Source: Rhizopus arrhizus (lineage: Eukaryota > Mucoromycota > Mucoromycetes > Mucorales > Rhizopodaceae). Taken from it: a DNA stretch of 64,000 bases. Made by a program: the position numbers and the translations under genes. The stretch covers positions 1,116,001 to 1,180,000 of the forward strand of contig JAKZZE010000017.1 of NCBI GenBank assembly GCA_024220505.1. Reading direction: 5' to 3'. Of the stretch, positions 1 to 7,846 are shown piece after piece; the stretch's first letter is position 1, and each line of letters begins with the position of its first letter. The notes below the pieces were generated by a model, which saw only the letters and a program-made list of their open reading frames with translations, searched no databases and had not been told where the DNA came from.

Positions 1-395
1 TAGAGTTCATCTACGGGCTCGGGATTTTGGTTGACACAATTATATATAACGTCAAAGAGATCATCCGTGTCCAACAAGTTTAGGATACTGTCCGGCTGGA
101 TCAAGTCTTCTCCGGTTCCAGGATCATAGGGCGTAGCAGTAATGTGAGCCTCCATCTGTCCTTTGTTAAGGGCGAGCTGGTTTATGATATGATTGATAAA
201 CTCTTGACGAGTTCCTGTTTCAGAGCCTATGACATACTCTATAGGTTGGTAACCTCCATCTTCGCACTGGTTTAGATAATTGTTGAGATGGGCTTCTACT
301 CCTTCAGGACCATGCTCTTCATAGATTTGTTTCAAATACAATCCAGCGGGGACAGAGAGACCAGAGAAAAGAGGAGAAAAGGTTTCTTGATTCAT
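1..395 (-). CDS. Fourth retrotransposon ORF, copy 1 (N-terminal part only)
   Basis: The start codon is at 395-393, and the frame is open to the window edge. It encodes about the first 131 residues of the protein seen complete at 6942-7727. It lies downstream of integrase, where some LTR elements carry an envelope gene, but I see no hydrophobic signal or membrane-spanning segment. The preceding minus-strand leader holds a long A tract and a TATA-like sequence. I do not recognise the family. The truncation is caused by the window boundary, not by a mutation. Confidence 0.75.
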   Translation of the reverse strand, partial: MNQETFSPLFSGLSVPAGLYLKQIYEEHGPEGVEAHLNNYLNQCEDGGYQPIEYVIGSETGTRQEFINHIINQLALNKGQMEAHITATPYDPGTGEDLIQPDSILNLLDTDDLFDVIYNCVNQNPEPVDEL

Positions 396-445
396 TTTTC
401 TTTTGTTTTGTTAATAATGATAAAAGCAGTTTTGTTCTAAAATTT

Positions 446-497
446 TGTCGATTATTTATATGTTTTTGTTTTTTTTTTTTTTTTTTTTTTTTTTTTG
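446..497 (-). promoter_or_regulatory. A-tract leader with TATA-like box before fourth ORF (copy 1)
   Basis: On the minus strand an uninterrupted A tract of about 27 nt (470-496) and a CATATAAATA-type sequence (about 450-462) lie upstream of the start at 395. The same CAAAAACATATAAATA-type box occurs in the promoter part of the solo LTR at 32190-32887. It could be an internal promoter or an A-rich internal initiation leader; both are inferences. Confidence 0.35.
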
Positions 498-512
498 GTG
501 TGTGTGTGAAAA

Positions 513-1859
513 TTATTGAAGTAATACGTTTGTTTCAGGATCAAGTCGCACATCATGATCTCTGACATTTTCCAAACACCATTGTACTTTAGGTAACAAA
601 TAGGGTTTCAGACGATTTCCGTGCACCCTTCTAATTCTAGTATCTTGTACATCCAAACTTTTAATATGATATGTGCCTTTTCCTAATGATAGGTGTATAA
701 TGAATGGACCATCCCAATTGTCTTGTAATTTAGCAGACCAAGATGTAGATAGAGAGTCTCTGTATAATAGTACTAAGTCTCCTAGTTTGAAGGGAGGCTT
801 TAATTCTCTGCTCTCTTCTAATATCTTTTTCTCAATGGCCTTCTTTTGAGTTGCTTGTACTTGTGCAATAGCTTTTGCGGCTTGTTCACGTATTCTTCCC
901 AGGTTGTATATTTGATGTATTGTCCTATGTCGTAAAATGGCTTCATACTTTGGTGAATTTCGTTCGTACACATGATGATCCAAGTCAAAAGGATTTTTTG
1001 GTTCATATCCATATGTCATGAAGAAGGGTGATTGCTTAGTTGATGCTTGCTTTATACTTCGGTAAGCAAATAAGGCAGCAGGAAGGTATACGTCCCAATC
1101 TTTTTTCTCCTCATTTGAACGTTTTTGTAATATTGAAGTAAGTGTTCGATTAAAGCGCTCGATTAATCCATTACTTTGTGGATTATATGGTGTAGTCGTC
1201 TTGTGTATTATTCCATAACTTCTACATACTTGTCGAATTAAGTCGCTTAAGAAAGGCTTTCCATTATCCGTAACTATAATAGTAGGACAACCATGTCTAC
1301 ATATTATCTCTTCATATAGGAACATGGCTATTTCTGCAGCTGTTTGAAAACGCATTGGTCTGGCTTCTACATATTTGGTCAGATAGTCGATGCCTGCTAT
1401 GATATATCGAAAACCCGAACGTGAGGCTTGCACATGTTTAACATCTAAGGCTATTCTATCGAAGGGTTTGGTAGATACGGGTACTGGATACAATTCTTCG
1501 TTCAGATGCTTATTTCCATGCACTTGGCAATGATGACACCTTTTTACATATTCCATTATGTCTTTGGTCATTTTATCCCAGTAATACCTTGCAGCGATCT
1601 TGTGTAGTGTATTATTGTATGCCAAGTGTCCTCCTAAAGGATGTTGGTGATATGCGTATACGACTTCTTCTGCTTCTTTCTTGTTTAGTACTTTGCGGAT
1701 CAATCCGTTTTCAGTATTGTATCGATAAAGTAAACCTTTGTATAGGGTAAATTTTTCGGATTCCCTAAGTAGGTATTTTTCTTCAGTGCGTGTGAGATTT
1801 GATGGTAGTTTGAGTGTTTGTAAATATTGTTTCAGTTGTTCTATTTGGCTATCTTCCAT
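513..1859 (-). CDS. Retrotransposon integrase, separate ORF (copy 1)
   Basis: This 448-residue protein inserts the cDNA into the genome. An HHCC zinc-binding region is visible at about 71-111 (His73, His78, Cys108, Cys111). The catalytic core has Asp139, Asp198 and Glu234, giving the expected 35-residue spacing between the second Asp and Glu. A GPF module sits at 384-386 in the C-terminal domain, and no chromodomain follows. In most Ty3/Gypsy elements integrase is fused behind RNase H. Here it has its own ATG (1859) after a 326-nt gap that contains a 19-nt A run, so its expression needs splicing, internal initiation or a separate transcript. The protein is identical to that of copy 2. Confidence 0.95.
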   Translation of the reverse strand: MEDSQIEQLKQYLQTLKLPSNLTRTEEKYLLRESEKFTLYKGLLYRYNTENGLIRKVLNKKEAEEVVYAYHQHPLGGHLAYNNTLHKIAARYYWDKMTKDIMEYVKRCHHCQVHGNKHLNEELYPVPVSTKPFDRIALDVKHVQASRSGFRYIIAGIDYLTKYVEARPMRFQTAAEIAMFLYEEIICRHGCPTIIVTDNGKPFLSDLIRQVCRSYGIIHKTTTPYNPQSNGLIERFNRTLTSILQKRSNEEKKDWDVYLPAALFAYRSIKQASTKQSPFFMTYGYEPKNPFDLDHHVYERNSPKYEAILRHRTIHQIYNLGRIREQAAKAIAQVQATQKKAIEKKILEESRELKPPFKLGDLVLLYRDSLSTSWSAKLQDNWDGPFIIHLSLGKGTYHIKSLDVQDTRIRRVHGNRLKPYLLPKVQWCLENVRDHDVRLDPETNVLLQ

Positions 1860-2185
1860 TTTTGTGATCTTGTGTAATGAATTCTTTCAGTGGCTTTTTG
1901 TTTATTGTTCAAGATGAATTTGTGTTGTTTCAAGTTTAGATTTTTTTTTTTTTTTTTTTGAATAGCTTGTTTCGAATTTGTGTTGTTTTGTCCGACCTCC
2001 TCCTCTATGTAGTTTTTGCTGTTTTATAGTGTTTTTGCGATTGTTTTATGTTTTTATGTTTCGACTACCCCTCCCATCCTCCATTGGTAGATAATAACAA
2101 TAATAATAATAATGATATATAGTGATAAGTTGATATGTTGATAATGTCTAAAAATTGATTGTTGTAGTGTTTCAAATAGGTAGTA
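1860..2185 (-). other. Non-coding gap between PR-RT-RH and integrase (copy 1)
   Basis: This 326-nt gap holds an A19 run (1941-1959 on the plus strand as T), ATT microsatellite steps near 2100 and a weak CTATAAAACAG-like TATA sequence on the minus strand. I could not identify convincing splice sites that would join the two ORFs. The same gap is present at 9194-9520. Confidence 0.5.
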
Positions 2186-5100
2186 TTAGTACCCTAATCT
2201 GGACATGAAGTCTGCGCTCTCATTCACTCTTCCTGGGCGATATTTAATTTCGAATTCATATTCTGACAAGATAACAATCCATCTTGCTATGATTCCAGTT
2301 GGGTTACTTGTTTTAAGCAATCCAGTTAAGGCGGAATGATCAGTAATGATAGTGAACTTCTTTCCTAGCAGGTATGGCCTGAAAAGCTTTACTGCCCACA
2401 CCACAGCGAGACATTCTAACTTTGTAGGAGCATAGTTAACTTCTCCAGATTTCAATCCACGACTAGCAAAAATTACAGGGTGTTCACGGCCTTCTTTATC
2501 CAATTGCGTGAGTATACATCCTAAACCTAGCTTAGATGCATCGGTTACTAGTATAAATTGTTTGTTGAAATCTGGTCTTGCCAAAACAGGTGCAGTAGTG
2601 AGTAGCTTCTTTAATTGTTCAAAGGCTTGCGTCGCCTTATCTGTCCATGGTACTTTCTTTTTTGTCTTTGTTAATTCATGTAGGGGCCTTGCGATTGAAG
2701 CAAAGTTCTTGATGAATCTTCTATAATATGAAGCTAATCCCAAAAATGATCTTGTTTGTGTTACTGTTTTTGGTATAGGACATTCTATTATCTTTTGAAT
2801 TTTCGATGGATCTGTCTGTATTCCTTCTCTTGTTACAATGTAGCCAAGAAACTTGAGATCCTTTTTGAAAAAGATACATTTTTCTGGGTTGAGCTTTAAA
2901 TGGGCTACATCAATGCATTCAAATACTTGTTTAAGGTGTTCCAAGTGTTCATAAGGGTTTTGTGAGTAAACGTTGAGATCGTCTATATATGCTACTAGAC
3001 ATTTGTTCAATAAGGGTCTGAAACATAAGTCGATGAGCCGTTGAAAAGTGGCTGGAGAGTTTACTAATCCCATTGGCAACATGTTATAATGATACGTTCC
3101 AAATTTAGTTGTGAATGCGGTGTATTCCTTGCTACTTTCTTCTACTGGTACTTGGTGAAATCCAGCTCTCATGTCTAGAGCTGAGAATATTTTTGCTTTT
3201 CCTAGTGTATCAAGTAGATCATCTATTCGTGGCAAAGGATATGAATCTTTCTTTGTAACAGTATTTAATTTTCTGTAGTCAATGAACATGCGATATTCTC
3301 CGTTCTTCTTTTTAACTAATATGACAGGTGCAGCCCATGGGCTATTTGATGGTGATATTATTCCCAGTTTACAATATTTGTCTAACTCTTTTTGTAAATA
3401 GTCAGCTTCTATAGGACTGAGCCTGTAGGGACGGTGTCGAATAGGCATTGTGTCTTTTTCTAAGATGATTCTGTGTTGAATAAGATCCGTGTGACCCATA
3501 GTGTTGTTATCCCAATCAAAGATATGCTTGTATTCTTGTAGCAGTTTATTAAGCTCTAGCTTTATGTCATCAGATAAGTCTTGTGTCTCAAATTTGTCTA
3601 GAAGGTCTGAGTCTAATGTTTTCTCATCTTCTTCAACTTCGCTGATATGTCTTCTTTCCAAAGCACACAATTCAGGGTTATTGTTTAGATCATAAGCGTG
3701 TACTATGGTATCTTTTTGTAGATTGAATTTTTCGAGTATCCCTAATTCTTCTTCTGGTTCTATTTGTATGTCTTTTCCTGTTCTGTTGAATATATGTATT
3801 TCCAGATTCCTTTTATTGGATACGAGTGATGTGCATGGATCAAAATATCCTTGTGCAGGCAAAAGAGTTGGATGGGTTACGTCAAACAAATATACATGGT
3901 TATTCCGTTCTTCCATAGGTTTATCGATTGTTATGGTCTTTGATGTGTTAGCGTGAATAGTAAGACCTGTGGATGATGCTTTTATGCGGTAAGTTTCTTT
4001 TTCCAAGATAACATCGACTTTTTCTTCTTGATCGTCGTCAAGTACTAATAATGATTGTTCTTCTTCTTTTTCGACGTCTTCTTCTTCTGAGTAACTTTCT
4101 TCAGATTCAGTTGAACTATCTGTATCCATGTCATGGCTTTCATCAGACTCTTCGTTATTAAAGTGTACATGTTTAGTTATTTTGGAATTTGTTAAGCTAA
4201 TAGGCTGCTGATAATTCTGGTGAAGGGCCTTTATCTTTGGCAAGGTTGCATTCTTCCTGATGAAGTGTATTTCTATTTCAGCTTTCTTGTTTTTGTATTT
4301 CACTTTTAAGGTTGAGCTATTGAAATCAATTTTTGCCTTGGCACGATTTAACCAATTGGTGCCTAAGATGAGGTGCGAAGGACACGATGGTAATACTTCT
4401 ACGGTACATGGAATAATGATACCTTCCTTTACTTCTATTGGTACGTCGTAAATTATTCCAAGAGCGGGTTGTTTACTGTTATTTCCAAGTGTAAAAACGC
4501 TTTCAGACGGTGCATCTATTTCTAAACCGAGCACATCAGCCAATTCTTTTGACATACAAGTCTTGGCAGCTCCACAATCTACTAAAGTCTTGATTTTCTT
4601 ATCATTAATATACACAGTAGAGTGTGCTGCTGTTGTATTTAATTCATCGTCAACAATATCTAAAGCTTGTATTGTAGGTTGTCGTTGCTCTTGTTGTTGC
4701 TGTTTTGTGGATATGCGCTTGGGTCTACATTCGCTGATTAACTTTCGTCTTAGGGTTGGAGCTACTTGGATAAGTTCTCCTATTTCGATGTCTGCCTTTT
4801 GCTTCATTACATCAGAAACTATATCATATTGAATTAAAGCTGGTTCACTTTTAGTTCTAGTTCGTTTTTGTTTGATTATTTCTCTGTCTTGTATAGGTAA
4901 ATCTGTGTCCATGTTTATATCATGTTGTGATGTATTCTGTTGATTGCTAACTGGCTGAATTTCTTCCAAATGACTTCTCGTTACAACTTTTCTTGCTAAT
5001 GTAGGTTGCTTGCCCTTAGACTTCGATGTTGGCTTTATTTTGTTATAAGGAGTAGCAGTAGTAACATCAGGAGGCCGTTCAGGTCTTATTGCAGCACAGA

Positions 5101-5221
5101 GTTCTATTTGAGAAGGATCATAGTTGGTTTCTATATCTGATAGGATGACATTAAGTTGATGTTGAGAGTTTTCGTGTTTAATGGATTTGTTATTATTATG
5201 GGTGTTCGATTGACCATTCAT
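2186..5221 (-). CDS. Gag-pol downstream ORF: protease, reverse transcriptase, RNase H (copy 1)
   Basis: This is an ORF of 1011 residues counted from its first ATG; its frame is open upstream into the end of gag, so it is probably made as a -1 frameshift fusion. An aspartic protease-like domain spans about 200-300, with active-site triplet D215-C216-G217 where DT/SG is usual, and a flap-side LGTNWL at 286-291. A very acidic linker follows at about 355-400. Reverse transcriptase covers about 590-800, with Asp683 and the YIDD box at 745-748. RNase H covers about 885-1005, with Asp894, Glu936, Asp961 and Asp1004. The ORF ends right after RNase H, so integrase is separate. The DCG triplet is the oddity. 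Confidence 0.95.
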   Translation of the reverse strand: MNGQSNTHNNNKSIKHENSQHQLNVILSDIETNYDPSQIELCAAIRPERPPDVTTATPYNKIKPTSKSKGKQPTLARKVVTRSHLEEIQPVSNQQNTSQHDINMDTDLPIQDREIIKQKRTRTKSEPALIQYDIVSDVMKQKADIEIGELIQVAPTLRRKLISECRPKRISTKQQQQEQRQPTIQALDIVDDELNTTAAHSTVYINDKKIKTLVDCGAAKTCMSKELADVLGLEIDAPSESVFTLGNNSKQPALGIIYDVPIEVKEGIIIPCTVEVLPSCPSHLILGTNWLNRAKAKIDFNSSTLKVKYKNKKAEIEIHFIRKNATLPKIKALHQNYQQPISLTNSKITKHVHFNNEESDESHDMDTDSSTESEESYSEEEDVEKEEEQSLLVLDDDQEEKVDVILEKETYRIKASSTGLTIHANTSKTITIDKPMEERNNHVYLFDVTHPTLLPAQGYFDPCTSLVSNKRNLEIHIFNRTGKDIQIEPEEELGILEKFNLQKDTIVHAYDLNNNPELCALERRHISEVEEDEKTLDSDLLDKFETQDLSDDIKLELNKLLQEYKHIFDWDNNTMGHTDLIQHRIILEKDTMPIRHRPYRLSPIEADYLQKELDKYCKLGIISPSNSPWAAPVILVKKKNGEYRMFIDYRKLNTVTKKDSYPLPRIDDLLDTLGKAKIFSALDMRAGFHQVPVEESSKEYTAFTTKFGTYHYNMLPMGLVNSPATFQRLIDLCFRPLLNKCLVAYIDDLNVYSQNPYEHLEHLKQVFECIDVAHLKLNPEKCIFFKKDLKFLGYIVTREGIQTDPSKIQKIIECPIPKTVTQTRSFLGLASYYRRFIKNFASIARPLHELTKTKKKVPWTDKATQAFEQLKKLLTTAPVLARPDFNKQFILVTDASKLGLGCILTQLDKEGREHPVIFASRGLKSGEVNYAPTKLECLAVVWAVKLFRPYLLGKKFTIITDHSALTGLLKTSNPTGIIARWIVILSEYEFEIKYRPGRVNESADFMSRLGY

Positions 5222-5247
5222 TTTATCATTAAAAACAACCGACCCAT

Positions 5248-6417
5248 TTAGTTTTTTGACTGTTGTTGGAAATGTCGCTGATCATTCTGTTGAGGTTGTT
5301 GCGGCTGGTTTCCATTATTGTATCTTTGCTGGTTGCGATTGTCGTTACTGTAAGCAAGTCCATTTCGGTTAGATCCTGTATTGTTGTCCATATTTCCATT
5401 ACTTCTTCCATATCTGCTGTTGTGGTTGTTGTAGTTATCATTGCTGTTATTGTAACGGTTGTACCTGTTGTAGTTTCGGTTAGGTTGGTTATAAGTTTGT
5501 TGCTTATTGAGTTCCTGTCGAATTGTCTGTTGAATTAGCTCAATAAGATCTTGCTGCTGATTAGTATTGATGCTACGATGTCCATTAGCTTGTACATGAC
5601 GTGCTTGGTTGCGATTTCTTGATGTGTCCATAGATACTAGCTGATTTGTACCGAGTACATTGTCGTGATAGGCATAAGTGGGTTGAGCGTTGTTGTAATG
5701 GATTTGATTAAGAGTTAATGCTGGCATGGAATGTTCATTTGTATCCACCAAATCAATGTTGTGGTTATTGGACATGTGATGATAATGTTGTGCAGCATCA
5801 TTTTGATATATAAGGGCTTGATTAGCATTCCTTGGTATAAAAGGATTATCAACCATGGCGATCTTGCGAGGTCTATTAGCATTCCACCATCCTTCAGAGT
5901 GATTAATCCAGTCCTGCATAGTCTTTGAACTGCTCTGTATGCAAAACTGCTTTATCTCTCTAAGAAGACCTGCGCGAAACCTGCTTTCTATGACTGGCTC
6001 TTGAGTGATACCGGCAAGGTCTGCAGCTTCTCTTAATCTAGCAAGGAATATCTGGGGATGTTCTTGTTCGCCCTGGTACATTTCGTTGAACTCTAGTTCA
6101 TAACTTTGTATCAATTCTGGAGTGATGTAATGATTCGTTAAGAGTTCTGTTGCATTATCATATTTAACGTCAGGGATTCGCTTGAGTATTTCTTTTTCAT
6201 AATACACTTTAGCTGCTCCACGTAATTGTGCTTTCAAAATAGTAAGTTTGCGGGGTTCTTGAGTGATGTTATTAATAGCAAAGTACGATTCTAAGATTTC
6301 TAAAAAGTGACGAAAGTCTTCGCCTTCGTAACCATGGAAATCAATAAGTACAGGTCGGTAACTTGCATTCATATTGGTATTTGCCAACGCGATATGTCCT
6401 GTGGTAAAGGTTGCCAT
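5248..6417 (-). CDS. gag: Gag structural protein (copy 1)
   Basis: This 389-residue protein has a capsid-like retrotransposon gag region at about 25-190, rich in helical Leu/Glu/Tyr patterns. A 100-residue tail (about 285-389) is very rich in Asn and Gln with scattered Arg and Tyr. No CCHC zinc knuckle is present, so packaging may depend on the basic, low-complexity tail. The start is the first ATG after the primer-binding site, with a leader of about 70 nt. The gag stop follows a -1 slippery heptamer leading into pol. The protein is identical to the copy 2 protein. Confidence 0.9.
   Translation of the reverse strand: MATFTTGHIALANTNMNASYRPVLIDFHGYEGEDFRHFLEILESYFAINNITQEPRKLTILKAQLRGAAKVYYEKEILKRIPDVKYDNATELLTNHYITPELIQSYELEFNEMYQGEQEHPQIFLARLREAADLAGITQEPVIESRFRAGLLREIKQFCIQSSSKTMQDWINHSEGWWNANRPRKIAMVDNPFIPRNANQALIYQNDAAQHYHHMSNNHNIDLVDTNEHSMPALTLNQIHYNNAQPTYAYHDNVLGTNQLVSMDTSRNRNQARHVQANGHRSINTNQQQDLIELIQQTIRQELNKQQTYNQPNRNYNRYNRYNNSNDNYNNHNSRYGRSNGNMDNNTGSNRNGLAYSNDNRNQQRYNNGNQPQQPQQNDQRHFQQQSKN
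5251..5257 (-). promoter_or_regulatory. -1 ribosomal frameshift heptamer A AAA AAC (copy 1)
   Basis: On the minus strand the last gag codons read TCA AAA AAC TAA. The heptamer A_AAA_AAC is in the correct X_XXY_YYZ phase, directly before the gag stop. The pol frame is the -1 frame and stays open from the heptamer to the pol ATG at 5221. A supporting downstream structure was not identified by eye. Confidence 0.8.
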
Positions 6418-6489
6418 TTCAAAATTTGTGATAATTTTGTTTTAAAAGTTTAGGTTTGTAGATTTTTCTTGTAAGTTTTTGATTTAGAT

Positions 6490-6507
6490 CCCTCGTAGTG
6501 ACCACCA
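6490..6507 (-). promoter_or_regulatory. Primer-binding site for tRNA-Ile(AAU), copy 1
   Basis: The 18-nt minus-strand sequence TGGTGGTCACTACGAGGG starts two bases inside the LTR end. It is exactly complementary to the 3' end plus CCA of the tRNA-Ile(AAU) encoded at 45698-45771, discriminator A included. Confidence 0.9.
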
Positions 6508-6509
6508 AA

Positions 6510-7016
6510 TGTAACTTGTTAGTACTTGGGATTTGGATTGTGTTAAAGTGTTGTAGATTTGTTTAATTTGAAGTTTGAAGCCTTGAATGACTTGAGTTTG
6601 ATTAACTTGATTGAACGTTTAACAGTTCTTTTGATATAGTAATTTGGTTTTAAGTAGTGACCACCAGATCTTTATAGATCAATAAGGTTAGGAGTAAGAT
6701 TATTTAATAAAAGATAAAAATAAAAGGGATCTTTCTTGATTCGTGATAATTCAGGTATCAGATCAGAAAGAATAAGTAAAAATAAAAAGAAAAGAAAAGG
6801 TAATTGTGACCCAATAAGAAAAGATTGCTTTTTAAGCGCAAGAAAATATGATTTTTTGAATGTCTGTTATTTTGTTCAAAATATTCATCTTATTTATATA
6901 AAAATATGGGGTGCCTATTGTCTCTTGTCCTGAACTGTAAATTAAAGTTCATGTTCTTCATCCAAACTGTAATTGTACATGTTTGTATCGGGGACTAAAT
7001 CATTGTTCGTGTTACA
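6510..7016 (-). repeat. Shared LTR between the tandem Gypsy-type copies
   Basis: This 507-bp LTR has TGTAAC...GTTACA ends. The boundaries come from the PBS on one side and from the point where this copy and the LTR at 13845-14351 diverge on the other. A TATATAAATA box lies at 6891-6900 on the minus strand. An internal AGTGACCACCA (6656-6666), the complement of the first 11 nt of the PBS, sits next to a GATCT/AGATC hairpin. The last 25 codons of the fourth ORF lie inside U3. It differs from the other LTR in a block around 6812-6870. Confidence 0.9.
6891..6900 (-). promoter_or_regulatory. LTR TATA box
   Basis: The minus strand reads TATATAAATA within the LTR, about 390 nt before the LTR end. 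It is conserved in the LTRs at 13845-14351 and 32932-33454. It is the likely core promoter of the element. Confidence 0.55.
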
Positions 7017-7727
7017 GATCCCCCAACCAAAAGAAAGACCATCCTTGGTCTGTTCCTGAAGCCAGATGTCATTATCTCTGACTTTTCTTATCAAGGTTCT
7101 GTAATTAGCGAGATTCGGGAGCAAATTCTTTAACTGGGTGTACTTGACCGCCCAATAAGTTTCCTTGGCATACAATCCTTGACTAATTCCTCCAAATGAC
7201 AGTCTTGACCATTCATTCACATGCTCGAGAAAGCGAAGCGTGACTTGTTCTTTCAGATCTCTTGCTTTTTCTTGTTCCTGGGTAAGAATTTGGTATTGAT
7301 CAAAACTCTCTACCATCATTCTTTCATGTATGTAGAGTTCATCTACGGGCTCGGGATTTTGGTTGACACAATTATATATAACGTCAAAGAGATCATCCGT
7401 GTCCAACAAGTTTAGGATACTGTCCGGCTGGATCAAGTCTTCTCCGGTTCCAGGATCATAGGGCGTAGCAGTAATGTGAGCCTCCATCTGTCCTTTGTTA
7501 AGGGCGAGCTGGTTTATGATATGATTGATAAACTCTTGACGAGTTCCTGTTTCAGAGCCTATGACATACTCTATAGGTTGGTAACCTCCATCTTCGCACT
7601 GGTTTAGATAATTGTTGAGATGGGCTTCTACTCCTTCAGGACCATGCTCTTCATAGATTTGTTTCAAATACAATCCAGCGGGGACAGAGAGACCAGAGAA
7701 AAGAGGAGAAAAGGTTTCTTGATTCAT
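6942..7727 (-). CDS. Fourth retrotransposon ORF, complete, unknown function
   Basis: This 261-residue protein is encoded downstream of integrase. It is acidic and probably soluble: I see no signal peptide, membrane segment, CCHC motif or catalytic motif that I recognise. The sequence has alternating charged helical stretches (about 60-90 and 140-175) and a C-terminal end rich in Asp and Asn. The reading frame crosses the polypurine-tract position (7017-7030) and enters U3 of the LTR, so its last 25 codons are LTR sequence. The ATG is preceded on the minus strand by a TATA-like box and an A30 tract. The position suggests an accessory gene rather than an envelope. Its function is unknown to me. 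Confidence 0.8.
   Translation of the reverse strand: MNQETFSPLFSGLSVPAGLYLKQIYEEHGPEGVEAHLNNYLNQCEDGGYQPIEYVIGSETGTRQEFINHIINQLALNKGQMEAHITATPYDPGTGEDLIQPDSILNLLDTDDLFDVIYNCVNQNPEPVDELYIHERMMVESFDQYQILTQEQEKARDLKEQVTLRFLEHVNEWSRLSFGGISQGLYAKETYWAVKYTQLKNLLPNLANYRTLIRKVRDNDIWLQEQTKDGLSFGWGICNTNNDLVPDTNMYNYSLDEEHEL
7017..7030 (-). promoter_or_regulatory. Polypurine-tract position before the 3' LTR
   Basis: The minus strand reads GGTTGGGGGATC directly before the LTR start at 7016. It is G-rich but imperfect, and it is also protein-coding (fourth ORF). Confidence 0.35.
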
Positions 7728-7779
7728 TTTTCTTTTGTTTTGTTAATAATGATAAAAGCAGTTTTGTTCTAAAATTTTG

Positions 7780-7799
7780 TCGATTATTTATATGTTTTT

Positions 7800-7830
<31 letters not shown>
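7780..7830 (-). promoter_or_regulatory. A-tract leader with TATA-like box before fourth ORF (copy 2)
   Basis: An A run of about 30 nt (7801-7830 on the minus strand) and a CATATAAATA-type box (about 7783-7794) precede the ATG at 7727. The A run is longer than in copy 1, which shows that it varies in length. Its use as promoter or initiation leader is inferred. Confidence 0.35.
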
Positions 7831-7831
<1 letters not shown>

Positions 7832-7846
7832 GTGTGTGTGTGAAAA

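Larger units (their letters stand above)
1..7016 (-). mobile_element. Ty3/Gypsy-type LTR retrotransposon, copy 1 (truncated by window start)
   Basis: This is the downstream member of a head-to-tail pair read on the minus strand. Its 5' LTR is the shared LTR at 6510-7016. It is followed by a primer-binding site, gag (6417-5248), PR-RT-RH (5221-2186), integrase (1859-513) and the start of a fourth ORF (395-1). The 3' LTR lies outside the window. All three complete proteins are identical in sequence to those of copy 2, and the copies visibly differ mainly in homopolymer length. Integrase placed after RNase H is the Ty3/Gypsy order; the integrase has no chromodomain. Confidence 0.93.

Noticed and set aside
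5229..5441. 70-aa Thr-rich frame overlapping the end of gag
   Set aside because: It is the third frame of the Asn/Gln repeat region; the pol frame used by the slippery site is a different one.
2508..5538. Plus-strand frames of 60-90 aa opposite pol and gag (and their equivalents at 9843-12873)
   Set aside because: They are antisense shadows of the conserved minus-strand retrotransposon ORFs, repeated identically in both copies, with no domain.
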